From an uncultured Bacteroidia bacterium (lineage in GTDB: Bacteria; Bacteroidota; Bacteroidia; Bacteroidales; F082), in assembly GCA_902774365.1 (NCBI GenBank), contig CACYHX010000014.1, forward strand, positions 1-52,513: DNA of 52,513 nt. The letters run 5' to 3'. How positions within the stretch are numbered: position 1 is the first letter of the stretch; each line of letters starts with the position of its first letter. The notes below the pieces were generated by a model. That model was not told the origin of the DNA and did not search any database. It saw nothing but the letters and a program-made list of their open reading frames with translations. Shown here one piece after another: positions 33,301 to 40,977 of the stretch. Both the position numbers and the translations under genes were made by a program.

Positions 33301-34879
33301 GCATGAAACGACGGTCGTTAGGAGCGTTTTGGCACTGCTCTTCCGACCAGTACTTACCGTCGGTGTTGTAGCCACCCGCAGGAGGCATACCGCCAGTACC
33401 CCAGTTCCACGGGTCGGAATCGCCTGGGAACATGAAATCACATTCGGGACCGACCACATCGCTGCCAGTGAAGGCATTGCCGCCGTAACGCATCTTGGAA
33501 CCGTTCTTCCAGATACCACGCAGGTAGTTGTAGTATTGAGGAGCCGTCTTCGGGTCACCATTGTAGTCGTCACTGTTGTTGTGATACACAAAGCGGCGCA
33601 TACCGAAACGTTCGTCGTCAACGATACCGTTGCCGAAGTTCACACCGTTGATGCTTTCGTCGACCATTTGTACAGAGTCGGTGGGCACCAAGATGGTGTC
33701 GTTTGTGGCGGGATCCACCACAGCATGGTATTCGGTGTACTTATACTTAGGATTGTCAATTCCATCGGGGTCCATGTAAGGGCCTTGGAAGAAGTCGATA
33801 CCAATCGCAGGAGGTTGGCTACCGTAGGCTTCGGGTTCACCGCTACCGTCGACGGCCTTACCGTTGTAACCGTAGCCGAGACCACGACCGACATCGCAAC
33901 CTACATAGTCGTCCCAGCCATAGCCGAGGTCAACGTCGGTCCAAGGTGAGAAGTAGGTACCAGTCAAGGTATAAGTGGAACGGTTGATGATTTCGTAGGA
34001 GTAGAAGGTCATGTTGTTGATTTCGTCGTTGGTGGCGAAAGCAAAAGCTTGGGCACGCACTTCGATACCGATAGCTTGACCGCCCGACTCAGTGTGGGAA
34101 GCACCTTTATCGTTGAAGATCCACCACAAGGTTTGGTCACCCTTCAGCACTTGGTCGGCAAGGATGGAGCCGTGCACCGTACCATTGACTTCTTCTTCCA
34201 TGGTCGGGATCTTTTTGTGGCAGAGTTCGTTATCCAAGTCGTAGTAGGGATAGTCGCCGTCTTCAGCATTATACTCACCGTCACCATTGACATCATAGAA
34301 AGGAGCCAGGTAATGAGAGATACCTTCAGGGTCATCGGTACCGGGATGGGCAGGCCAGTTTTGGATGATGGTCGGGATGTTGTCTTTCTTACCCTGGGCG
34401 AAGTCGTTGAGGAACTCGTCGACTTGAGCACGGGTAATCTTGAAGATCTTGTCCCATCTGGCGCAGGTGGCGTCGTCAATAGAGGCTCTGCCATCGACGG
34501 TCAGAGGACCGGTGTAGTAGTCGTTACCGACCTGACGGAAACGCAGGGCGGCGCATTTCAACTGGTCGTTGACGTCGACACCAGCGATCCACAGTGAACC
34601 GGCAAACAGGGAAGTAGCGGAACCACTGGCGGGGATGAAGTACTTGGAACCTGTACCAGCAGGAAGGTCCCACCACATATCACCACCAGAGTTGATACGT
34701 GTCCTAACATTGTTGATGTCCAACCATTCAAATGAAGACGATGGCGTACATCCGGCTGCGGTGACAGCACGCTCGCCTTTGCTGGCAGATTGCTCGTACT
34801 TGTACTTCTCAGCCTTTCCTGGAATCACAGCGCTTGTGATGAGCAGCGCCGTTAACAAAATTCGAAATATATTCTTCAT
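30350..34879 (-). CDS. Large exported protein, T9SS-type, of surface operon (1509 aa)
   Basis: Signal peptide (KNIFRILLTALLITSAVIPGKA) precedes a long protein with many aromatic/Asp motifs. Conserved-looking segments are SLFAGSLWIAGVD near the N-terminus, FYDVNGDGEYNAEDGDYP (a calcium-binding-like Asp loop), YSYEIINRSTYTLTGTYFSPWTDVDLGYGWDDY and a middle region with TYYFMAVAYSYNNY. The last 95 residues are a FlgD/T9SS-like beta-sandwich: LITVVPNPYYAYD, VSIYTLSGTKVRQF and VASGFYLIHIKD. Unlike standard sorting domains it continues 11 residues past the basic strand (RVIKFFG). I know this architecture only as a conserved Bacteroidota surface protein without assigned function. Flanked by a TonB-type receptor (37 bases upstream) and a PorV-like barrel (36 bases downstream). 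Confidence 0.75.
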   Translation of the reverse strand: MKNIFRILLTALLITSAVIPGKAEKYKYEQSASKGERAVTAAGCTPSSSFEWLDINNVRTRINSGGDMWWDLPAGTGSKYFIPASGSATSLFAGSLWIAGVDVNDQLKCAALRFRQVGNDYYTGPLTVDGRASIDDATCARWDKIFKITRAQVDEFLNDFAQGKKDNIPTIIQNWPAHPGTDDPEGISHYLAPFYDVNGDGEYNAEDGDYPYYDLDNELCHKKIPTMEEEVNGTVHGSILADQVLKGDQTLWWIFNDKGASHTESGGQAIGIEVRAQAFAFATNDEINNMTFYSYEIINRSTYTLTGTYFSPWTDVDLGYGWDDYVGCDVGRGLGYGYNGKAVDGSGEPEAYGSQPPAIGIDFFQGPYMDPDGIDNPKYKYTEYHAVVDPATNDTILVPTDSVQMVDESINGVNFGNGIVDDERFGMRRFVYHNNSDDYNGDPKTAPQYYNYLRGIWKNGSKMRYGGNAFTGSDVVGPECDFMFPGDSDPWNWGTGGMPPAGGYNTDGKYWSEEQCQNAPNDRRFMQSAGPFTLEPGAVNYITFGVPWARATSGGAWASVELLRVVDDKCQALFDNCFKVIDGPNAPDLTIRELDQQLIVYLSNTPISNNYKEGYNELDPEIPSSYFESIDTYDTIHCTLDNGHDTTILVVNGHDNIEHPYDRYYRFEGYKVYQLANDEVGADELSNTDKARLVFQCDVRNGVTRLMNYEYDESLQANVPKLKVDGGDAGITHSFVITEDKFAKGDNPNLVNHQTYYFMAVAYSYNNYLPYSQEDIAGLQGQKKPYLEGRKNIQCYSAVPHKTVDGTVLRSVYGDSPAVTRLVGVGNGGNELELSQETVNEILSKPIASETNLFGSPDYPIAYHPTYNPGFSPINVKIVDPLNVKSHRYELWFDEMVEKYTAGVTGNLEIRGDSAARMVSHWYLHDLDEPTDTIKSDTTTIYQNEQMFIDRGISITIAQTYEIGRIWVGQYYDHNDNHVPEGPQYDANWHDTEDVVAPNNGVITSSIEFTDPSQVWLDGIRDVDIADSYLNWIRSGTYASADNSVNNDWECSSDSQGHSLPWDPNENFEKIAMRTWAPALLCSYAGANGADDPAPLMSQASKYPEAFCKTASVDIVFTADKSKWSRCPVIEMSGDASLSEGGAERFFLRRHASVDKDGNPYLDPRTGKPFNDITTGDEYLGTDPDAANFIAPMGMGWFPGYAIDVETGARLNIAFGEDSYLGDMGGRDMIFNPAKLKQATVEQLYGESSQLYDEAIYRGANSEPVFGGKHFVYIWRMDSIQMVSSSPWKHVKNYGYDGGRLLYNTLNFAQNMSSIPQARMLLRSFYRMVEWIGMPMGIEGTEWLPEGNECRIRIRVAKPYAPGYGYALQASNEDLMINNLNPKYLFTIEGWDPVTNDEAKTESDLNLITVVPNPYYAYDSYEGNALTNRVKICNLPTKCVVSIYTLSGTKVRQFRKDNDSPNIDWDLTNFANTPVASGFYLIHIKDLTSGGERVIKFFGAMRMVDLNTF

Positions 34880-34916
34880 AATACTAGTAATTTATCGTTA
34901 TGAATTGTCTCGCATA

Positions 34917-37900
34917 TTAGAAATTGATACTCAAACCGAGTCTGATGTGACGAGGCATCGAATAGTGGTAGGGGGAGTTAACGTACAGTTCATACATTTG
35001 GATGTAGGACTGAGGATCAACTTGGCTGCTGATTTCACGCTGCCATTCAGGAGCTGTAAGATAACCATCGTCGTTGGCGTTACCCGTAGCGGCATACACA
35101 CCGACAATGTTCTTCGAGTTGAGCAGGTTCAGCACTTGGAGATAGACGTTCACGAAAGCTTCACGGCCCTTCGATTCACCTTCCTTGTTCTTGCCGAGGC
35201 TGAACTTGAAGTCCTTGTCGACACGGAGGTCGAAACGGAACGAAGCAGGGATACGTGAACCATTGTAGGTACCTTGAAGCAGGCTGTTACCACCGGAGAT
35301 GGGGGAGCTAACCGTACGTGAGGCAGTGAAAGGAGTACCGGAACCACCGTTGACCGACAAGTTGATACCCGTGTTGGAGAGCACCTGGATGTCAGGTTTG
35401 CCGTTCTTGCGATGGATCACAGGACCGTCGTAGTTCTTGCCGTCGGCAAAACGATAGTCGAATGACAGGTTGAAGCTGTGACGGCGGTCTTCGCTGGTCG
35501 GGAACACCGATCTCAGGTTAGGCACACCAGCAGCGATCAAGGCAGCAGCCGTGGTGGTCGAAGAACCGGTCATGTCGGCGAACTGCAGGGTGTAGCTGGC
35601 ACGGATACGGGCGTTCTTCGTACGACGCATATCGTAGCTGGCGGTCAAACCCTTGACAGTACCGAAGTCGAGGTTGCTGTATGAGTTGTAAGCCTTCGGG
35701 TAAGCACCGTTGAATCGGTACATCTGAATCTGGTTACGGATTTCACGATAGTAGGCCGTGATGGTAATCGACGAAGTGTTGGTCACCTTCTGTTGGAAAC
35801 CGAGTTCGTAGTCGATAGTCTGTTGCGGTCTCAGGTTGGGGTTAGCGATGGTTCCCGAAATGTCGTTGAAGTTGTAGTAGTACAGCGGGCTGCAGTAGAA
35901 AGCACTGGTAGGACGCTGCGTCAACACATCGTAGTGGGCGAAGAACAAGGCTTCGTCGGAAATCGGGAAGGAGAAGGAGATACGAGGCATGACGCTCCAA
36001 GCGGGCTTGTAGTCAACGAACGACTCCTTGTCAACTCTCTGCTGGGTAGGCTTCTTAACCCAAGGCGAAACACCAGTACCCATGTCGAGGACATCCGGGT
36101 TGCTGATTTCAGCACCAACGGAGTTGTACCAAGTGTTACCGTTACGGTAACCGATGATCTCGGTAATCTCAGCGAGCTTGTTCACATAGGGAACAAAGTT
36201 GTCGCCGATGTTATCCGGGATGTCAATATCATTCACATCACCAGCGAAATTGAAGCCAGTGCCTGCGATGGTGTTGTTGGCGATGGCGTTCTTGACATCA
36301 CCGACAGTATTGAAGTCATAAAGCACATACGGGTCTTTCAACACATCTTGGTTGGCGTCGAAGCGGTCGACACGAACACCGATGTTGAAGATCAGGTCTT
36401 TGAATGCGAACTTGTCTTGCAAATAACCAGCCATATAAATGGGTTGCTGGGCAGCAATCGGGCGGGTCTTGGTCTTGATGCCATCTACCTCTTCCTCATA
36501 TTCGAAGAATTGCTCAAGTGAGGGGCGCTCGGTGAAGCCATACTTGCGGTCGCCATCGTAGGTGTAACCATAGTAGTACACATAGAAGCTACCGTCTCTG
36601 GTAAGTTCGTCGGCACTAAACATGCTGAGGTCGAGGCCACCGTCAACTTTTCCGTCAGTGTGCAGCACGCCATTCTCATCATAATATGAAATGGAGTTGT
36701 CATCGAAATCATACGTGTCGATAAGGATGAATTCCTTGCCGTCGACGGGGAGGTGCATAGCCTTACGCAGGCGAGCATCGAAGACATATTGTGAAGTGGC
36801 GTCATACAATCTGTGGTATCTCACGGTATCGACGAAGCCATCGTAGCTGGTGGCATACGGATGGGCCATGTCAAGTTCTCTGATGTGGAAGTTGGTCAGG
36901 TCACGCATCAGTGTCCAATAGTTGGAGCTGTATGACATGGCTGAGTTGTTCTGCATCTCGAACTGGAAGCCCAACTTGATGTCGTGCGAGTTATCACCTC
37001 TACCCAAGGTCATTGAACCGTTGACGTTCACTGACACTTGGTCATCCTTTGAGAAGCCATAGCTGGTTTGGACGGTTCCGGGGACAGCATACATGCCATA
37101 AACACGGCCGGGCGAAACGCCGTTGATCAGACCTTGTCTGAAGATGATGCTGTTCATGTTGTCGTAGTTGCCTGAGGCTCCGAAGGGTTCGTACAGGGCA
37201 TAGAAGTTATCGACATATTGTGACAGCAAGGGGTTGAAGTCAGCCTTTTGTCTTTCGAAGCTGATGAGGGTATCGTAGTCCCAAGTATTCAAAGCCCAAA
37301 CGTTGGTGAGGTTTTGCAAGTTAGTGGTGTCGCCATCGACGGCCACGCCAGCAACATTGGCGAGTCCATAGGTCGGGGTCTTATAGGTGGTGAACTTACC
37401 CAAGTTGCCATAGGCAAAGATGTTGTTCCACAAGTTGGCATCGCCCGATTCGCTTTGGTAGCGCGAATAGTCGGCTTGGATGCTGTAGTACACATTGGAG
37501 ACCAACGAGGTGCTTTCGGGGTCGGAGGGGAAACGCTGAGTGAAGCGGATATAACCACGATAGGTGCCCGACTTGCCGAGATAGTTCTTGTCGGTATTGA
37601 AGTAATACTGACCGCGGTCGGCTGCATAGTGGCCTGACGACTGCACCAACGAACCACCGATGGTCAAGTTGGTGGTCGGGCCAGTACGGACGTCGATCTT
37701 ACCCGTCACGCTCAGGCTTTGGTTGGTGGTGTTGTTGAGGAAGCGGGTGTGGAACAGGTTGTCATCCTTACGGGTGAATGCTGCGGTTTGATAGGTGCCA
37801 CCGCCGGTGCCTGCGAGGGTCAGAGGAGTCGTAGAGATCTCATTCATCCAATCTTCATTGGCACGGTAGTAACCGACAGCTGAGGTGCTGCCATACTTGT

Positions 37901-38732
37901 TGCGGTTGTAGTCGAAGGCGAGGAAGAAGCCGAGGAGTGATTCCTTGTCGTTCTTCTTGCTCTTGATGAGCGGTCCTTGCAGGCTACCGCCCAAGCGGCC
38001 GTGGCCATAGCCATCCACCGAATACTCGGCTTCGAGGCCGCCACCCCAAGTACGGCTGGGGCCTTTGGTGGTCATGTTGATGATACCGCCCATGGCGTCA
38101 CCATACTGGGCGGGGGTACCACCCAAGATAACGTCGACCTGGTCGATAGCACCTTGAGGCACGCTGGAGCTACCAATGACTTTCACACCGTCGATGTAGT
38201 AGACGGCGCCTTCACGAGAACCACGGATGGAACCGACCTCACCGTCGCTGGAGAACACGCCACCGACGCTGGCGGCAACGCCTTCTGCCGAACGCACCGG
38301 CAACTTGGCGATTTCCTCGGAGGTGATGGAGGCACCCTGCGTTGTGTTATCCTTCGAAATCAAAGGGATTTCGTAGTCGACGACAGTGACTTCATTCAAG
38401 TTAATGGCGCCACTGACCATCTTGATGTTGTAGAAGGTGATCTTATTGGCAGGAATGACCAGTCCGCGCAACACGAACGGATTCAAGCCAATGCAGCTCG
38501 CCTTCAAGTCATACGTTCCCGGAGGGATCGGGTTGATGTCGTAGTTACCGTCAAAGTCAGAGGAGGCACCTCCCACCTGCGTTCCGCCTTTTTCAACAAT
38601 GACGTTCGCAAATGGTACAGGTTCACCACTGTCATCGGTAATCTTGCCTTTGAGTCTTCCTTGCGACTGAGCCATGGTCATCGTGAAGGTGGCCAAGACA
38701 ACAGCAAGGGTCATTAGTAAATTTTTAAACAT
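34917..38732 (-). CDS. TonB-dependent receptor-type outer-membrane protein with carboxypeptidase-regulatory domain (1271 aa)
   Basis: Signal peptide to about residue 21, then a CarboxypepD_reg-like domain (GRLKGKITDDSGEPVPFANV to about 110). A TonB-box-like EVTVVDYEIPLI follows, then a plug domain (ITSEEIAKLPVRSAEGVAA, GSIRGSREGAVYYIDGVKV, VDVILGGTPAQYGDAMGGIINM) and a long barrel ending RHIRLGLSINF with terminal Phe. No SusD partner follows; instead the operon continues with a giant exported protein and a PorV-like barrel. Such SusC-like proteins without SusD occur beside T9SS clusters. Substrate unknown; it might take up a ligand captured by the 1509-aa protein or help assemble it. Confidence 0.85.
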   Translation of the reverse strand: MFKNLLMTLAVVLATFTMTMAQSQGRLKGKITDDSGEPVPFANVIVEKGGTQVGGASSDFDGNYDINPIPPGTYDLKASCIGLNPFVLRGLVIPANKITFYNIKMVSGAINLNEVTVVDYEIPLISKDNTTQGASITSEEIAKLPVRSAEGVAASVGGVFSSDGEVGSIRGSREGAVYYIDGVKVIGSSSVPQGAIDQVDVILGGTPAQYGDAMGGIINMTTKGPSRTWGGGLEAEYSVDGYGHGRLGGSLQGPLIKSKKNDKESLLGFFLAFDYNRNKYGSTSAVGYYRANEDWMNEISTTPLTLAGTGGGTYQTAAFTRKDDNLFHTRFLNNTTNQSLSVTGKIDVRTGPTTNLTIGGSLVQSSGHYAADRGQYYFNTDKNYLGKSGTYRGYIRFTQRFPSDPESTSLVSNVYYSIQADYSRYQSESGDANLWNNIFAYGNLGKFTTYKTPTYGLANVAGVAVDGDTTNLQNLTNVWALNTWDYDTLISFERQKADFNPLLSQYVDNFYALYEPFGASGNYDNMNSIIFRQGLINGVSPGRVYGMYAVPGTVQTSYGFSKDDQVSVNVNGSMTLGRGDNSHDIKLGFQFEMQNNSAMSYSSNYWTLMRDLTNFHIRELDMAHPYATSYDGFVDTVRYHRLYDATSQYVFDARLRKAMHLPVDGKEFILIDTYDFDDNSISYYDENGVLHTDGKVDGGLDLSMFSADELTRDGSFYVYYYGYTYDGDRKYGFTERPSLEQFFEYEEEVDGIKTKTRPIAAQQPIYMAGYLQDKFAFKDLIFNIGVRVDRFDANQDVLKDPYVLYDFNTVGDVKNAIANNTIAGTGFNFAGDVNDIDIPDNIGDNFVPYVNKLAEITEIIGYRNGNTWYNSVGAEISNPDVLDMGTGVSPWVKKPTQQRVDKESFVDYKPAWSVMPRISFSFPISDEALFFAHYDVLTQRPTSAFYCSPLYYYNFNDISGTIANPNLRPQQTIDYELGFQQKVTNTSSITITAYYREIRNQIQMYRFNGAYPKAYNSYSNLDFGTVKGLTASYDMRRTKNARIRASYTLQFADMTGSSTTTAAALIAAGVPNLRSVFPTSEDRRHSFNLSFDYRFADGKNYDGPVIHRKNGKPDIQVLSNTGINLSVNGGSGTPFTASRTVSSPISGGNSLLQGTYNGSRIPASFRFDLRVDKDFKFSLGKNKEGESKGREAFVNVYLQVLNLLNSKNIVGVYAATGNANDDGYLTAPEWQREISSQVDPQSYIQMYELYVNSPYHYSMPRHIRLGLSINF

Positions 38733-38793
38733 ACCTTGTAATTTTATGTAATACTACTTTATTTAGTGCTTATAATAGGGCATTAAAAGTCGT

Positions 38794-38824
38794 CAAAAGT
38801 ACAACCTTATTTGAAAGTACGCAA
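38794..38824 (-). promoter_or_regulatory. Promoter of the TonB receptor-cargo-PorV operon
   Basis: Minus strand TACTTTTG at 38801-38794 (-7) with TTG at 38824-38822 (-33), separated by 20 bases. The leader is about 55-60 nt. Good fit to the Bacteroidota consensus. The rest of 38733-38977 is AT-rich with only a palindrome at its right end. Confidence 0.65.
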
Positions 38825-38941
38825 GAAAAAAGCGTTTTTTAAGTGATTTTTTTCTTCCCTAAAGTGGGAAAAATTGCCTATAATACTGAAATATAAAGAT
38901 TTATGAAAACGAGAAATTTTTGATATTTTTTTCGTCTTCAT

Positions 38942-38978
38942 GCCCAGCACACCTTATTAATATAATAGGTCGCTGGGC
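38942..38978. repeat. Palindrome at the end of the basic lipoprotein gene
   Basis: GCCCAGC (38942-38948) pairs with GCTGGGC (38972-38978), and inside it ACCTTATTA (950-958) largely pairs with TAATAGGT (963-970). It abuts the stop of the 86-aa gene on the minus strand. It may act as a transcript end although no T-tract follows. Confidence 0.6.
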
Positions 38979-39238
38979 TAGAAGTAGGGATTGGAACGTT
39001 GTCGGCGACGCAAGCGTTCGGCCCTTTGCTTGTCTTTTTTCATCATGCGTTTTGTCTTTTTGGCCTGCCGCTTATAGTGCGACGACTGGGCTTTGCTGTA
39101 CTGTTTTTTCGCTTGCTTCTCCTGCCTTTCCATGCGGCGCTCTGCTCTTCGCATAGCCACTTCCGCATTAGGAGCACATGAGCAAAATAATAACGCAACG
39201 ACAAGCAAACCGATAATGAAGTTGAACTTGTTTTTCAT
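38978..39238 (-). CDS. Small, very basic lipoprotein (86 aa)
   Basis: Lipoprotein signal (KNKFNFIIGLLVVALLFCSC; Cys at about 21) followed by about 65 residues of which nearly half are Lys or Arg. RRAERRMERQEKQAKKQ and KRQAKKTKRMMKKDKQ are probably helical. Ends RQRSNPYF. I recognise similar short basic lipoproteins in Bacteroidota but no assigned function; binding to lipopolysaccharide, peptidoglycan or nucleic acid is conceivable from charge alone. Monocistronic. Confidence 0.7.
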   Translation of the reverse strand: MKNKFNFIIGLLVVALLFCSCAPNAEVAMRRAERRMERQEKQAKKQYSKAQSSHYKRQAKKTKRMMKKDKQRAERLRRRQRSNPYF

Positions 39239-39262
39239 CGTTTCGAGTTAATGAATTTGTGG

Positions 39263-39270
39263 CAAATATA
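39263..39270 (-). promoter_or_regulatory. -7 box for the basic lipoprotein gene
   Basis: Minus strand TATATTTG (TAnnTTTG), 24 bases before the ATG at 39238. The divergent lipoprotein gene at 39326 has only imperfect matches (T-rich tracts at 39291-39320). Confidence 0.45.
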
Positions 39271-39325
39271 ATAATTTTCCTGGAAAAAGATACTTTTTTG
39301 CAAAAAAAATCGTTTTTTTGCCGTC

Positions 39326-39817
39326 ATGAAAACGAAAATCCTACACCTATTAATATTAATAACGCTTCTCCCCTTCCTGCACGGCTGCGAGAAGTATCCC
39401 GAAAACCCATACAGGCCGCTATTGCCATACCCCATCACGATCAACATCTATGACAACCAATACATTAATTTGAGACTCATCAGCGGCTGGGAATACCTCA
39501 CCCCTCCCCTGGAAAGCACCAGCCGCGGCATCCTCGTCTACCGTTATAGCGACAACGAGTTTTTCGCCTTCGACCGTATGCCCCCAAACGAGCCTAACGC
39601 CTGCACCGATAGCCAAGGCAACACCACACGCTTGGTGGTGGACTTCCCTTTCGTCGTCGACCAATGCAACAATGCGTACTATAACATACTGAACGGGCAA
39701 ATCCTCATCCGCGAACCCGACATGGTACCTGATTTCCCTACCGACGGCACCACGGTTTTCCCGCTCATCCAATACCACACCCAGTTTGACGGCAGCAAGC
39801 TGACCATCACCAACTAA
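39326..39817 (+). CDS. Lipoprotein with degenerate Rieske-like fold (163 aa)
   Basis: Lipobox LHGC (Cys at about 21). The mature part resembles the Bacteroidota lipoproteins with a Rieske-type beta fold: TSRGILVYRYSDNEFFAFDRMPPNEP corresponds to the strand pair before the first cluster motif, NAYYNILNGQI to the region of the second, and LIQYHTQFDGSKLTIT is the typical closing strand. The Cys-x-His pairs that bind the 2Fe-2S cluster are absent: PPNEP and CNNAYYNI stand where CPH-like motifs would be. A redox role is therefore unlikely. Its stop codon overlaps that of the convergent DAHP synthase gene. Confidence 0.6.
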   Translation: MKTKILHLLILITLLPFLHGCEKYPENPYRPLLPYPITINIYDNQYINLRLISGWEYLTPPLESTSRGILVYRYSDNEFFAFDRMPPNEPNACTDSQGNTTRLVVDFPFVVDQCNNAYYNILNGQILIREPDMVPDFPTDGTTVFPLIQYHTQFDGSKLTITN

Positions 39818-40881
39818 TGGGTGTCACCATCCGTCTCCATGATACGGCTCTGCCGCTCGATGGATTCCTGGTGGATGGCCTCGAAAATCTCGGTTATCAT
39901 CTCTTCCGACAAACCCAAATCGGCGCCCGTGGCCACATGGTCGGCGAGGATTTTCTTCCAGCGGTCCATCTGCACCACGGTGACGTTGTTCTGCTTCTTG
40001 TATTCGCCAATCTGCGCGCTGACTTCCATGCGGCGTGCCAGCAGCTGCAGCAACTCGGCGTCGATGTCGTCGATCTCGCTGCGGAGGCCGGCGAGGTCGC
40101 GCTCCACGATGCCCGACTGCTTGGAGCGGAAGGTCAAGTTGGACAGCATGGTCTTCAGTTCCTCGGGCGTGATTTGCTGCTTGGCATCGGTCAGCGCCTC
40201 GGCAGGATTAATGTGGCATTCTATCATCAAGCCGTCGGTAGCCAAGTCGAGGGCCTTCTGCGCGGTGGCTTGCAGCAGTTCGCGGTTGCCGCAGATGTGG
40301 CTGATGTCCGTGATGATGGGGACATTCAAACGCTGCGTCAGCTCGATGGGGATCTCCCACATGGGCGCGTTGCGGTAGGGCGACTCCTTATAATACGAGA
40401 AGCCGCGATGGATGGCGGCCAACTTCGTCACGCCCACCTTCTGGAAACGCTCGAAGGCACCTATCCACAGCTGCAGGTCGGGTGCAACGGGGTTTTTGAT
40501 GAACACCGGGACGTCGGTGCCGCGCAAGGCGTCGGCCAGCTGCTGCACCGAGAAGGGATTGACGACCGTGCGGGCGCCGATCCACAAGGCATCCACTTCA
40601 TATTTCAAGGCCAGCTCCACATGCTCGGGTGTGGCCACCTCGGTGATGGTAGGCAGACCCGTGGCCTGCTTCGCCTCGCGGAGCCAGACGAGTCCTTGCT
40701 CTCCCCTGCCCTCGAAGGCGTCGGGGCGGGTACGGGGCTTCCAGATGCCGCCACGCAGCATCTTCACCTGCGGGATTTGTGCCAAGGCTTGTGCCGTGGC
40801 GAGGATTTGCGCTTCGCTTTCCACGCTGCATGGGCCAACGATAATGAAAGGTGTGGACAACTGGGTATAAGTATTAGCCAT
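39814..40881 (-). CDS. Bifunctional DAHP synthase / chorismate mutase (355 aa)
   Basis: N-terminal 3-deoxy-7-phosphoheptulonate synthase of the AroF I-beta type (IVGPCSVESEAQI, RGGIWKPRTRPDAFEG, IGARTVVNPF, FIKNPV, TDISHICGNRE). The C-terminal AroQ-type chorismate mutase helix bundle (about 260-345) has LRSEIDDIDAELLQLLARRMEVSAQIGEYK. Catalyses the first step of the shikimate pathway and the chorismate-to-prephenate branch; the mutase domain is usually also the feedback sensor. The fusion order DAHPS-CM is common in Bacteroidota. Start ATG at 40881; a -7 box lies just upstream at 40890-40897. No other aromatic genes adjoin. Confidence 0.92.
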   Translation of the reverse strand: MANTYTQLSTPFIIVGPCSVESEAQILATAQALAQIPQVKMLRGGIWKPRTRPDAFEGRGEQGLVWLREAKQATGLPTITEVATPEHVELALKYEVDALWIGARTVVNPFSVQQLADALRGTDVPVFIKNPVAPDLQLWIGAFERFQKVGVTKLAAIHRGFSYYKESPYRNAPMWEIPIELTQRLNVPIITDISHICGNRELLQATAQKALDLATDGLMIECHINPAEALTDAKQQITPEELKTMLSNLTFRSKQSGIVERDLAGLRSEIDDIDAELLQLLARRMEVSAQIGEYKKQNNVTVVQMDRWKKILADHVATGADLGLSEEMITEIFEAIHQESIERQSRIMETDGDTH

Positions 40882-40889
40882 ATTGTTTG

Positions 40890-40937
40890 CAAAAGTACAA
40901 CATTTTCAGACCTGCATTGCATTTTTTTGTAACTTTG
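40890..40937. promoter_or_regulatory. Divergent promoters for DAHP synthase/CM and asnS
   Basis: Minus strand TACTTTTG at 40897-40890, 8 bases before the ATG at 40881, implying a very short leader. Plus strand TAACTTTG at 40930-40937, 40 bases before the asnS ATG. No -33 element at ideal spacing on either strand. Confidence 0.5.
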
Positions 40938-40977
40938 CACTTTATTTATACGAAGCAACAAAGAATATCATCATACA

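Noticed and set aside
34917-38732. SusC/SusD-type glycan uptake locus
   Set aside because: The receptor has SusC-like features, but there is no SusD, glycoside hydrolase or sensor next to it; the operon continues with T9SS-type genes.
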